Shown here piece after piece: positions 46,136-57,207 of a stretch of 64,000 nt of DNA (positions are counted from its first letter, which is position 1; each line of letters starts with the position of its first letter). A model generated the notes under the pieces. It saw only the letters and a list, made by a program, of their open reading frames with translations. It was not told where the DNA came from and ran no database searches. The position numbers and the translations under genes are program-made. This DNA comes from Stomorhina lunata (lineage: Eukaryota; Arthropoda; Insecta; Diptera; Rhiniidae), in contig OW121740.1 in NCBI GenBank assembly GCA_933228675.1, forward strand, positions 159,708,486-159,772,485, in the 5' to 3' direction.

Positions 46136-47690
46136 CCATAAATATTCCATTGTAATTCATTTTTATTTTGTAAATTCTAAAATAATTTTTCATTATTTCA
46201 GTAAATAAATTAAATATTTGTAAAGTAAATAAATAAATATCTTGAAATTCCAAAGTTCTCATAATAAACATAAGTAAATATAGAATTATTAGAAATACGA
46301 GTAAGGCAAATATTTTTGAAATAAAATATTTAAAAACAATTTTTTTTATTTGCAACTAAATAAATTCGAATATTACAAAAAATTCAAAAAATGCTTTTTA
46401 TAAACAATGCAAATTTCAATTTATTTTAAAAATAACAAAAGGCAAATGATCAATTTTAACAAAAAATATTTTGGCAAATTTTTTAATTTCCTCAGAGGTT
46501 GCTAAACTTTGAAATGGGAAAAAAAGAAAAATGTTAAAGCAAGGTTAAGGTCTTGGACTGGAAAAATTTTCGGGAGTATTGAAAAAAAATATATATTTTG
46601 AGAACAAAATGAATATATGTAGGTATGTAAGAAAATAAAAATTTAAAAAAAAATTAAATAAAATTCAAAATTATAATTAAATTTGAAGTAATTACACCAA
46701 TTTTAAATTCCATGTCTCTTATATTTTAATTATAGACTAATTTTTTATTACTAATATAAACTATTAAAACTTCAGTATTCGAAACACCTGTTGTCTATTT
46801 TTTTAAAAAATCTTTATTCTTCCTCTACAGTTTGTCACAAAAAAAGTTTGATGATCTCATCAATAGTTTTAAGTCATGATTTACTGAAGCTGTTTACTGC
46901 CTACATATTTAGTTGGATCCATTACAATAAGATGCTTTTAAATAAGAGATTTATAAAGAGGAAAATTTAAGTTGAAGGGCAATATTTTTTTAAACTTAAA
47001 ACTTTTGCTATATCTTTTTTTGAAATTGTTTTTAAAATATAATTTGAATAGAATTAACTGCCAAAAAAATGGACTAAAATCGTGGATGATAATTTTCCCA
47101 ACAAAATTCGAACTAAGACAAGAAATTGAGGCGGATGACTCAAAACGAGATAATGAGTCATCCGCAGTATTTACCTGATTTGACATTATTAAGATTTGAA
47201 TTAGTTAGTTATTAAGTTATAGGCATAAAACTGAAGTGTAGAACAAATTACGATCAACTTTTGGATCAGAGCTAATGAGAACAAATCTTGACATTATTTG
47301 AATTTATATCCGGGTTTCGTTTTTCAAAATTGGTTCTAGTTTGTCGAATGTCCCATAAATTTTCTGAATTCCCATCTTGAAATTTTTCCTGAGAACTGGG
47401 TGATACAAGCGACGAGCAAAAAGAGTAATTTTAAGAAAATCACTACTACTGCTGAATTTATTGCTTGAAACAGATCCCAAACAGTACAAGCGAATCAGTT
47501 CGACAGCTCTACATTTTTAATTTAAAACTTTTTAATGAATAAAATGGAGATTAATTGTCAAAAATTAAAAAAAAAAATTTAATATCTCGAAAACTGAAAC
47601 CAATTTAAAAAAAAAAACGGAAAGCAGATTCTTATTCAGCGCCCCAAATATTCAAATAACTCCTACAATTGAAAAAATACACAAAATTTG
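46136..47690. other. AT-rich sequence right of the foldback element
   Basis: No satellite and no confident gene. Two short minus-strand frames (46938-47186 and 47304-47489) were considered; neither has a recognisable domain. A perfect 12-bp hairpin is annotated separately at 47131-47165. Confidence 0.4.
47131..47165. promoter_or_regulatory. Perfect 12-bp hairpin carrying two TGASTCA motifs
   Basis: GCGGATGACTCA (47131-47142) and TGAGTCATCCGC (47154-47165) are exact inverted repeats around an 11-bp loop. Each arm contains an ATGACTCA/TGAGTCAT word, the core bound by AP-1 and by CNC-small Maf dimers. Finding a pair inside the presumed cnc transcription unit is suggestive of a regulatory site, but no function is shown. 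Confidence 0.35.
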
Positions 47691-47699
47691 GCGGAATGA

Positions 47700-50600
47700 T
47701 ATTTAATTTTTCAAAAATTTACTTTTTATACGAAATTTTTTAAAAATTTACTTTTTCTAGGAAATTTTTCAAAAATTTACTTTTTTAGGACATTTTTCAA
47801 AAATTGACTTTTTATAGAAAATTTTTTAAAAATTTACTTTTTATAGGAAATTTTTCAAAAATTTGCTTTTTATAGGAAATCTTTCAAATATTTACTTTTT
47901 ATAGGTAATTTTTTCAAAAATTTACTTTTTTATAGGAAATTTTTTTAAAAAGTTTACTTTTTATAGGAAATTTTTCAAAAATTTACTTTTTATAGGAAAT
48001 TTTTCAAAAATTTACTTTTTATAGGAAATTTTTCAAAAATTTACTTTTTATAGGAAATTTTTCAAAAATTTACTTTTTATAGGAAATTTTTCAAAAATTT
48101 ACTTTTTATAGGAAATTTTTCAAACATTTGCTTTTTATAGGAAATTTTTCAAAAATTCACTTTTTTTAGGAAATTTTTGAAAAATTTGCTTTTTATAGGA
48201 AGTTTTTTAAAAATTTAGTTTTTATAGGAAATTTTTCAAAAATTTACTTTTTATAGGAAATTTTTCAAAAATTTACTTTTTATAGGAAATTTTCCAAAAA
48301 TTTACTTTTTATAGGAAATTTTTCAAAAATTTACTTTTTATAGGAAATTTTTCAAAAATTTCCTTTTTATAGGAAATTTTTCAAAAATTTACTTTTTATA
48401 GGAAATTTTTCAAAAATTTACTTTTTATAGGAAACTTTTCAAAAATTTACTTTTTTTAGGAAATTTTTTAAAAATTAACTTTTTATAGGAAATTTTTCAA
48501 ATATTTACTTTTTATAGGTAATTTTTTCAAAAATTTACTTTTTATAGGAAAATTTTCAAAAATTTACTTTTTATAGGAAATTTTTCATAAATTTACTTTT
48601 TATAGGAAATTTTTCAAAAATTTACTTTTTATAGGAAATTTTTCAAAAATTTACTTTTTATAGGAAATTTTTGAAAAATTTGCTTTTTATAGGAAATTTT
48701 TCAAAAATTTACTTTTTAAAGCAAATTTTTTAAAAATTTACTTTTTATAGGAAATTTTTCAAAAATTTACTTTTTATAGGAAATTTTTTAAAAATTTACT
48801 TTTTATAAGAAATTTTAGAAAAATTTAGTTTTTTAGGAAATTTTTCAAAAATTTACTTTTTATAGGAATTTTTTTCAAAAATTTACTTTTTATAGGAAAT
48901 TTTTCAAAAATTTACTTTTTATAGGAAATTTTTCAAACATTTGCTTTTTATAGGATATTTTTTAAAAATTTGCTTTTTATAGGAAATTTTTCAAAAATTT
49001 ACTTTTTATGGGAAATTTTTCAAAAATTTACTTTTTATAGGAAATTTTTCAAAAATTTACTTTTTATAGGAAATTTTCCAAAAATTTACTTTTTATAGGA
49101 AATTTTTCAAAAATTTACTTTTTATAGGAAATTTTTCAAAAATTTACTTTTTATAGGAAATTTTTCAAAAATTTACTTTTTATAGGAAATTTTTCAAAAA
49201 TTTACTTTTTATAGGAAATTTTTCAAAAATTTACCTTTTAGAGGAAATTTTTCAAAAATTTACTTTTTAGAGGAAATTTTTCAAAAATTTGCTTTTTATA
49301 GGATATTTTTTAAAAATTTGCTTTTTATAGGAAATTTTTCAAAAAATTTACTTTTTATAGGAAAATTTTTCAAAAAATTTACTTTTATAGGAAAATTTTC
49401 AAAAATTTACTTTTTATAGGAAATTTTTCAAAAATTCACTTTTTATGGGAAATTTTACAAAAATTTACTTTTTATAGGAAACTTTTCAAAAATTTACTTT
49501 TTTTAGGAAATTTTTCAAATATTTACTTTTTATAGGTAATTTTTCAAAAATTGACTTTTTATAGGAAATTTTTCAAAAATTTACTTTTTATAGGAAATTT
49601 TTCAAAAATTTACTTTTTATAGAAAATTTTTCAAAAATTTACTTTTTATGGGAAATTTTACAAAAATTTACTTTTTATAGGAAATTTTTCAAAAATTTAC
49701 TTTTCATAGGAAATTTTTCAAAAATTTACTTTTTATAGGAAATTTTTCAAAAATTTACTTTTCATAGGAAATTTTTCAAAAATTTACTTTTTATAGGAAA
49801 TTTTTCAAAAATTTACTTTTTATAGGAAATTTTTCAAAAATTTACTTTTTATAGGAAATTTTTCAAAAATTTACTTTTTATAGGAAATTTTTCAAAAATT
49901 TACTTTTTATAGGAAATTTTTCAAAAATTTACTTTTTATGGGAAATTTTTCAAAAATTTACTTTTTATGGGAAATTTTTCAAAAATTTACTTTTTATAGG
50001 AAATTTTTCAAAAATTTACTTTTTATAGGAAATTTTCCAAAAATTTACTTTTTATAGGAAATTTTTCAAAAATTTACTTTTTATAGGAAATTTTTCAAAA
50101 ATTTACTTTTTATAGGAAATTTTTCAAAAATTTACTTTTTATAGGAAATTTTTCAAAAATTTACTTTTTATAGGAAATTTTTCAAAAATTTACTTTTTAT
50201 AGGAAACTTTTCAAAAATTTACTTTTTTTAGGAAATTTTTTAAAAATTAACTTTTTATAGGAAATTTTTCAAATATTTACTTTTTATAGGTAATTTTTTC
50301 AAAAATTTACTTTTTATAGGAAAATTTTCAAAAATTTACTTTTTATAGGAAATTTTTCATAAATTTACTTTTTATAGGAAATTTTTCAAAAATTTACTTT
50401 TTATGGGAAATTTTTCAAAAATTTACTTTTTATAGGAAATTTTTCAAAAATTTACTTTTTATATGAAATTTTTCAAAAATTTACTTTTTATGGGAAATTT
50501 TTCAAAAATTTACTTTTTATAGGATATTTTTTAAAAATTTGCTTTTTATAGGAAATTTTTCAAAAATTTACTTTTTATAGGAAATTTTTCAAAAATTTAC

Positions 50601-51228
50601 TTTTTATAGGAAATTTTTCAAAAATTTACTTTTTATAGGAAATTTTTCAAAAATTTACTTTTTATAGGAAATTTTTCAAAAATTTACTTTTTATAGGAAA
50701 TTTTTCAAAAATTTACTTTTTATAGGAAATTTTTCAAAAATTTACTTTTTATAGGAAATTTTTTAAAAATTTGCTTTTTATAGGAAATTTTTCAAAAATT
50801 TACTTTTTATAGGAAATTTTTCAAAAATTTACTTTTTATAGGAAATTTTTTAAAAATTTGCTTTTTATAGGAAATTTTTCAAAAATTTACTTTTTATGGG
50901 AAATTTTTCAAAAATTTACTTTTTATAGGAAATTTTTCAAACATTTGCTTTTTATAGGAAATTTTTTAAAAATTTACTTTTAATAGGAAATTTTTCAAAA
51001 ATTTACTTTTTATAGGAAATTTTTGAAAAATTTACTTTTTATAGGAAATTTTTTAAAAATTTACTTTTTATAGGAAATTTTTCAAAAATTTACTTTTTAA
51101 ATTTTTGAAAAATTTCCTATAAAAAGTAAATTTTTGAAAAATTTCCTATAAAAAGTAAATTTTTGAAAAATTTAATATAAAAAGTAAATTTTTCAAAAAT
51201 TTACTTTTTATAGGAAATTTTTCAACAA
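47700..51228. repeat. 29-bp satellite, about 120 copies
   Basis: The unit is ACTTTTTATAGGAAATTTTT plus CAAAAATTT. Long runs are identical (about 47960-48110, 49090-49230 and 50580-50760). Segments recur as blocks: near 48420-48600 and 50200-50390 share the same series of odd variants (GAAACTTTTC, a TTTTTTTAGG unit, ATTAACTT, GGTAATTTTTTC, TTTTTCATAAATTT). Four units at about 51093-51190 are inverted. Confidence 0.96.
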
Positions 51229-51333
51229 CAAATTTTAATGAGAATGAAGCGCAATGAAATTGTTTATAATTAATATTAATTATTACAAAAATAAATTTAA
51301 TTAAATTAAAAAACAAAGAGTTCGTTCGCTTAC

Positions 51334-51835
51334 CTTTATCCGGTTATTGTTGTTGAAGATGTCGGTGGTGGGTGATGTTAATGATGATGATGTTGTTGTT
51401 GCTGTTGTTGAGATTCGATGAAGAAAAATTTTCTTGGTTTTCCAAAAAAAGAAAAAAACAGTTTTCTTAGCTTATTCAACGATGCAGAAATTGCGTAGTG
51501 TATTTTCTTTAACGTTTGGTTTTTTAAAAAAATTTCCTAATAAAAATTAAAGCTATTTTGGCAAAAAAAATAGATAAATTATTAAACAATTCATTGAAAT
51601 CAATTTAAACAAAAACTTAAGACATGGAAAAAGAGTTTAAAAATAAAAGGGGGAGAAACAGTTTTCAGATTTCTAACACATTTTAATTTAAATATAATTT
51701 GTTATTATTATATTATTGCTAATGTTAAACAAAAAAAGTTGTTATTATTGTTGTTATGGCTTTTTGTGCGTGTGTGTGTGTTTTATGTGAAAGTCCTTGA
51801 ACTTGGACAATAAACTTTTGGTTAACCGGGTTAAA
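51334..51835 (-). other. cnc: Candidate non-coding leader exon
   Basis: On the minus strand TCTCTTCCCTTCTTGCAG|TTT is an excellent acceptor at 51836-51837. Some 500 nt later GGATAAAG|GTAAGC (51328-51334) is an excellent donor. The interval has stops in all frames, CAACAACAGCAACAAC-type triplets and GC-richer sequence, as in fly 5' leaders. It sits upstream of, and on the same strand as, the CncC exon with no other gene between, so assignment to cnc is reasonable but unproven. Shorter forms using only the donor are possible. Confidence 0.4.
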
Positions 51836-51837
51836 CT

Positions 51838-52499
51838 GCAAGAAGGGAAGAGAACTGAGGCATTCAGTCAGTCATTCAAACAAGATAAAATAAATGGTTT
51901 AAAAGTTAAAAATTAAAAAAATGAGAAATTTTACTTTTGTTTAAGGTTTTTTCAATTTTCTTGTCACTGTTGATTTCGAGATAAAAATCAATTTGCTTTT
52001 TTTTCAAGCGATTAACACATTTAGTAATTTAGTATTTGTTGTTATTTTTAAAATTTTGTATATATTTTGCCATTACTTGTTTGTTTAAGATTTACTTAAT
52101 TTTTCTTTATATTATTTATTTTTTTCAAAATCAATTTTTAAATAAATCGTTGTTGCTATATGAGACCGACGTTTTACGCATTATCTCAAACTTTCCTTTT
52201 TTGTCGCTTTGATGCGACATTTTGTTCTCATTTTATTAGACGTTTTTTGTTTTGATTCAAAATTTCGTATTTTTATTTTGTTAAATTTTAAATTATTAAA
52301 ATTTCTTTTTTCTTTGTTGTTTTTATTTTTAGGGAAAACTAAGAAATCGCATTTACTGAATTCAAAATATTATTGTTTTCATCGACTTTATCTTTTACTC
52401 GAGTGTTTTGATTATATTTTTTTAGTAAATGTGCGCGTGGATTTATAGTTGCAGACCTTAATCCTTTGGGGAACGTTAAACAAATTTTGTACTCAAAAG
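51838..52499 (-). other. Single-copy sequence upstream of the candidate leader exon
   Basis: No satellite. It contains a short (GT)n tract, just inside the neighbouring exon at 51770-51781, and ordinary AT-rich DNA. The plus-strand frame at 52209-52448 is a T-rich artefact. It could hold an alternative cnc promoter, but no TATA/initiator pair stands out. Confidence 0.35.
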
Positions 52500-53322
52500 A
52501 ACATTTGGGATTTTTATAGTCTTCACCACCATACGTGGAAAGGGTATTAAAAGTTTGTGCTAATGTATGTAACGCATAGGAATATTTGTCTAAGATCCAC
52601 CTTTTAGTATACCAATAGACTTAGAATCACTTTCTGAGTCGATTTAGCAATGTCAGTCCGTCCGGCCGTCTGGCTGGACCCCCATGTATACCATGTAATT
52701 AAAGTACAGGTCGCAATTCTAAAGATAGTTTGATGAGATTTGGCACAGATCATTAAATGGGACCATGAATATTGAAATTGGTCAAAATCGGTCCATTATT
52801 TATGGTACATAAGTATCCTTATTTATAGTATCCATAAGTCCCTCTTCCCGGAATTGATATATTGGCCACAAATATCAATATTTTCTCAAGAAATTTAAAG
52901 CAAATACCGCTTATGTAAACTAAAATCACTGTACCAAATATTGTTGAAATCGGTCCACATTTGACCATAGCTCAGATATAAACTCTTCTGTCAAAACGCA
53001 CTTAATGAGACAAAAATCACTAAAACGCTCGTAAATCTGAAGATAATGCGAAATTTAAGTTTATTTTATACATAATTTTTGTAACAAATGTAATGAATTT
53101 GCCAAATTTTGAGATAATCGGTCCACATTTGACCCTAGCTCTCATATAAATCCAAATGACGGAAACAGTTTAAAAATATAAGTTTTGAGAAAATATTTGA
53201 ATTATGGCAAAATTTTGCAAAAATTTATCTTTATACAGGAAAAAGAACACCTTTGACCTTAGTGGTGAAGGGTATTGTATGGTCGGTCTTGACCGACTAT
53301 AGCATTTTCTTACTTGTTTTAA
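52500..53322 (-). repeat. Dispersed fly repeat, about 0.8 kb
   Basis: It ends on the right with GTCGGTCTTGACCGACTATA then GCATTTTCTTACTTGTTTT, the reverse complement of the motif at 9489 and 10462. Inside are TCAGTCCGTCCGGCCGTCTG, ACAGGTCGCAATTCTAAAGA and repeated AAATCGGTCCA-type words. These features recall a high-copy muscoid transposon family of class unknown to me. No open frame. Confidence 0.65.
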
Positions 53323-53645
53323 TTAAGTTTTCGTGATATAAAAATATCTGATATTTTTTGGGAGTAAGACTTTGTCTAGTTCGATTACAAATCGTTTGAG
53401 ACGCGTATAAGTCATAGTATAAGACTTTAACCCAAAATTTTTAAGTATTGGAGCAAAATTATTTTTACGTCGAAATTTAAGTATTGGAACAGTGTTTAAG
53501 AATTTTGAATACGTATAAGATTTTTGTGTAAATATCGGGTGAAACCACAAAATGGATATCGTGGTTTCAAAAGTATCGACATCTGTCAAACTAAATTGTT
53601 AAACCAATTTTTTTCTTTTCAGTTAAAAGTCTGACATTGGCGAAA

Positions 53646-53912
53646 ATGGATCGCTTAAGTATCACACAAAGCATAAAAATTATCAAAACATACTAGAAAA
53701 ATGGTAATTATGCAACAGCCACATATCACGCTTTAGGAGGAGATTGTGGTTTACATAAACGTCCAACTACGCAAGCACGTGTTAAAATTGTGAAGAAATT
53801 TGAAGATCGCTGCTGTAAGTGAAAGTGTTGCCGAAGACCCGAACGTGTCGATTCCTCGTCGTTCTCAAGAATTAGGACTTTCTTACGGCACATTATTGAA
53901 GAATACGACTTG
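53646..53912 (+). pseudogene. Tc1/mariner-type transposase N-terminus, broken
   Basis: The plus strand begins MDRLSITQSIKIIKTY, then a stop (TAG for an expected Tyr), then KNGNYATATYHALGGDCGL and HKRPTTQARVKIVKKFED. After an apparent deletion of roughly 20-25 codons and a frame change, it resumes as IAAVSESVAEDPNVSIPRRS and QELGLSYGTLLK. This is the helix-turn-helix N-terminal region common to many insect Tc1/mariner-like transposases. The stop, the frameshifting deletion and the missing DDE domain make it a dead fragment. It probably inserted in the AT-rich DNA between the two 29-bp arrays. Confidence 0.75.
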
Positions 53913-54189
53913 GAGAAGAAGAAGACCTTATTTTGAATTATTTTGAATTATTTTCATTTAAATTGAGATATAAAGGGTTTTGCGTTTTTGTGTTTTTAAA
54001 AATATAGGTAACCAATTTTAGTAAAATCTTAAGTTTTGACCAGAACCTATCAGATTTTGTCTTTCATAAAAATAAACTTATAAAAACCATTTGGAAATGC
54101 GTTGAATGGACTTATACCACTTTCAAGAGAAACATTTCAAAATATTAATTTTTTGAATTGAAACAAACAAAATTTAAATATTTGGTTTT

Positions 54190-55005
54190 GTACGAAACGA
54201 AAAAATTTTGCAAAATATTTTTCATAGCAAAATTCATATAAAAAGTAAATTTTCGAGAAAATTTCTATAAAAAGAAAATTTTCGAGAAAATTCCTATAAA
54301 AAGTAAATTTTCGAGAAAATTTGCTATAAAAAGTAAATTTTTGAAAAATTTTTTTATAAAAAGTAAATTTTTGAAAAATTTCCTATAAAAAGTAAATTTT
54401 TGAAAAATTTCCTATAAAAAGTAAATTTTTGAAAAATTTCCTATAAAAAGTAAATTTTTGAAAAATTTCCTATAAAAAGTAAATTTTTGAAAAATTTCCT
54501 ATAAAAAGTAAATTTTTGAAAAATTTCCTATAAAAAGTAAATTTTTGAAAAATTTCCTATAAAAAGTAAATTTTTGAAAAATTTCCTATAAAAAGTAAAT
54601 TTTTGAAAAATTTCCTATAAAAAGTAAATTTTTGAAAAATTTTCTATAAAAAGTAAATTTTTGAAAAATTTCCTATAAAAAGTAAATTTTTGAAAAATTT
54701 CCTATAAAAAGTAAATTTTTGAAAAATTTCCTATAAAAAGTAAATTTTTGAAAAATTTCCTATAAAAAGTAAATTTTTGAAAAATTTCCTATAAAAAGTA
54801 AATTTTTGAAAAATTTCCTATAAAAAGTAAATTTTTGAAAAATTTCCTATAAAAAGTAAATTTTTGAAAAATTTCCTATAAAAAGTAAATTTTTGAAAAA
54901 TTTCCTATAAAAAGTAAATTTTTGAAAAATTTCCTATAAAAAGCCAATTTTTGAAAAATTTCCTGTAAAAAGTAAATTTTTGCAAAATTTCCTATAAAAA
55001 GTATA
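54190..55005. repeat. 29-bp satellite, inverted relative to 47.7-51.2 kb
   Basis: About 27 copies of the reverse complement of the 47.7-51.2 kb unit (AAAAAGTAAATTTTTGAAAA and ATTTCCTAT). Those from 54361 to 54940 are nearly identical; the first four are diverged (TTTTCGAGAAAATT). Confidence 0.95.
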
Positions 55006-55009
55006 AAAT

Positions 55010-55925
55010 CTCAGTCCTTAAATAACATAATCCGTATTATAAGACTTCGGTCTGAGTATGACAGATTCGACTAGAAGTTGGTCTAAGTAAGTCTTATACT
55101 TATAATCATTTTTTTCGAGTAAAGTATTTTTTAACGTTTCAAAATTTCGTAAGATTAAGATCAAAGAAATTTGTAGCATTAAGTTTCTTCTACTTAAAAA
55201 AGTCTTAAAATATTTTTCCCTTTTCCCAATGGGTTAAATATTTTTTGGTTTTCTCTATGAATCACTCTCGCAATTTTATCGTGAAATATTTTCGTTATTT
55301 GACAGCAGATGTTTTTTGTGTGTTGTTGCACTTCTTTATTGAAAGTTTTTCTTTGTTTTCAATTTTTTTTCCACTAAAATTCTAAACAAATTTCAGAAAA
55401 GGGTGAATGAGTTTTTAATTATTTAAGAAAAACATAAACTAAATATGTTAATCTGTTAAAATCAATAATAAAAAATGTATTATTCATAAACCTGTATTTA
55501 AATTGTTATAAATTTTAAACTAAATTTAAATTTTGCAAATTTAGCTCAAAAATCAAAACAGACGAGTATTGACAGAAACTAAGTTTGACATATAATAATT
55601 CCCTAAGAACAGAAAATGTGGTTTATTGTTTTATTAGAAACAAAATTTGAATATTACAAACTTAGGGTTGTTAGAAACAAACTGGTTCTAACTTAAGATA
55701 CATATAAAATGCCTTTAAATAGATTTATTATATTAAAAAAAATTGCGAAAAATGATTATTTGGTCAATAGGCAATTTTTATAATTTTGATGAAATATTTG
55801 AAGAATAAGTTCTAATACGAAAAATATTCGCATTGAAATAAAATAATCTTATGATAAGAGTTAAAACGTGATTGCCATATTTCGGATTGACTTGCAAAAA
55901 TGGGATTTGGAAAAAAGCTGACAGT
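55010..55925. other. AT-rich single-copy-like sequence
   Basis: Near the left edge, short words such as GTATTATAAGACTTC and AAGTCTTATACTTATAA resemble AAGACTTT and GTATAAGACTTT words at 53360-53430. They may be worn terminal repeats of the element that carried the 53646 transposase fragment. No gene is seen. Confidence 0.35.
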
Positions 55926-55927
55926 TT

Positions 55928-56852
55928 GATGTTTGATCAAAATTTTCGTATAGTGAAATTTTGATCAAAATTTTTATATAGTAAAATTTTGATCAAAATT
56001 TTCATATAGTAAAATTTTGATCAAAATTTTCGTATAGTAAAATTTTGATCAAAATTTTCGTATAGTAAAATTTTGATCAAAACTTTCATAAAGTGAAATT
56101 TTGATCAAAATTTTCATAAAGTGAAATTTTGATCAAAATGTTCATATAGTGAAATTTTAATCAAAATTTTCATATAGTGAAATTTTGATCAATATTTTCA
56201 TATAGTGAAATTTTTATCAAAATTTTCATATAGTGAAATTTTGATCAAAATTTTTATATAGCGAAATTTTGATTAAAATTTTTATATAGTGAAATTTTGA
56301 TCAAAATTTTCTTATAGTGAAATTTTGATCAAAATTTTTATATAGTAAAATTTTGATCAAAATTTTCATATAGTAAGATTTTGATCAAAATTTTCATAAA
56401 GTGAAATTTTGATCAAAATGTTCATATAGTGAAATTTTTATCAAAATTTTCATATAGTGAAATTTTTATCAAAATGTTCATATAGTGAAATTTTGATCAA
56501 TATTTTCATATAGTGAAATTTTTATCAAAATTTTCATATAGTGAAATTTTAATCAAAATTTTCATATAGTGAAATTTTGATCAAAGTTTTCATATAGTGA
56601 AATGTTGATAAAAATTTTCAAATATTGTAAATTTGATCATAATTTTCATATAGTAAAATTTTGATCTAAACTTTCATATAGTGAAATTTTGATCAAAATT
56701 TTCATATAGTGAAATTTTGATCAAAATTTTCATATAGTGATATTTTGATCAAAATTTTCATATAGTGAAATTTTTATGAAAATTTTCATATAGTGAAATT
56801 TTTATGAAAATTTTCATATAGTGAAATTTTGATAATAATTTTCATATATATG
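55928..56852. repeat. 28-bp satellite, forward array
   Basis: About 33 copies of TTTTGATCAAAATTTTCATA plus TAGTGAAA. TTTTGATCAAAA is a 12-bp palindrome. Variation is mostly C/T and A/G changes in CATATAGTGAAA. Confidence 0.94.
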
Positions 56853-57203
56853 CAAATTTTGATCAAAATTTCACTATATGAAAATTTTGATTAAAATTTT
56901 ACTATATGAAAATTTTGATCAAAATTTCACTATATGAAAATGTTGATAAAAATTTCACTACATGAAAATTTTGATCAAAAATTCACTATATGAAAATTCT
57001 GATTAAAATTTCACTTTAGAAATTTAGAAAATTTTGATCAAAAATTCACTATATGAAAATTTTGATCAAAATTTCACTATGTGAAAATTTTGATCAAAAG
57101 TTCACTATATGAAAATTTTGATCGGAATTTCATTATATGATAATTTTGGTAAAAATTTCGCTATATAAAAATGTTGATCAAAATTTCACTTTAGAAAAAT
57201 TTT
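56853..57203. repeat. 28-bp satellite, inverted array
   Basis: About 12 copies in reverse orientation (TTTTGATCAAAATTTCACTA, TATGAAAA), directly abutting the forward array at CATATATATGCAAATTTTGA. The two arrays form a foldback of roughly 350 bp per arm. Confidence 0.93.
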
Positions 57204-57207
57204 GGGG

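Noticed and set aside
47304..47489. Minus frame containing ARRLYHPVLRKNFKMGIQKI, considered as a PIF/Harbinger or retroelement fragment
   Set aside because: Amino-acid composition looks protein-like, but there is no diagnostic motif and the frame starts at TTG; left unassigned.
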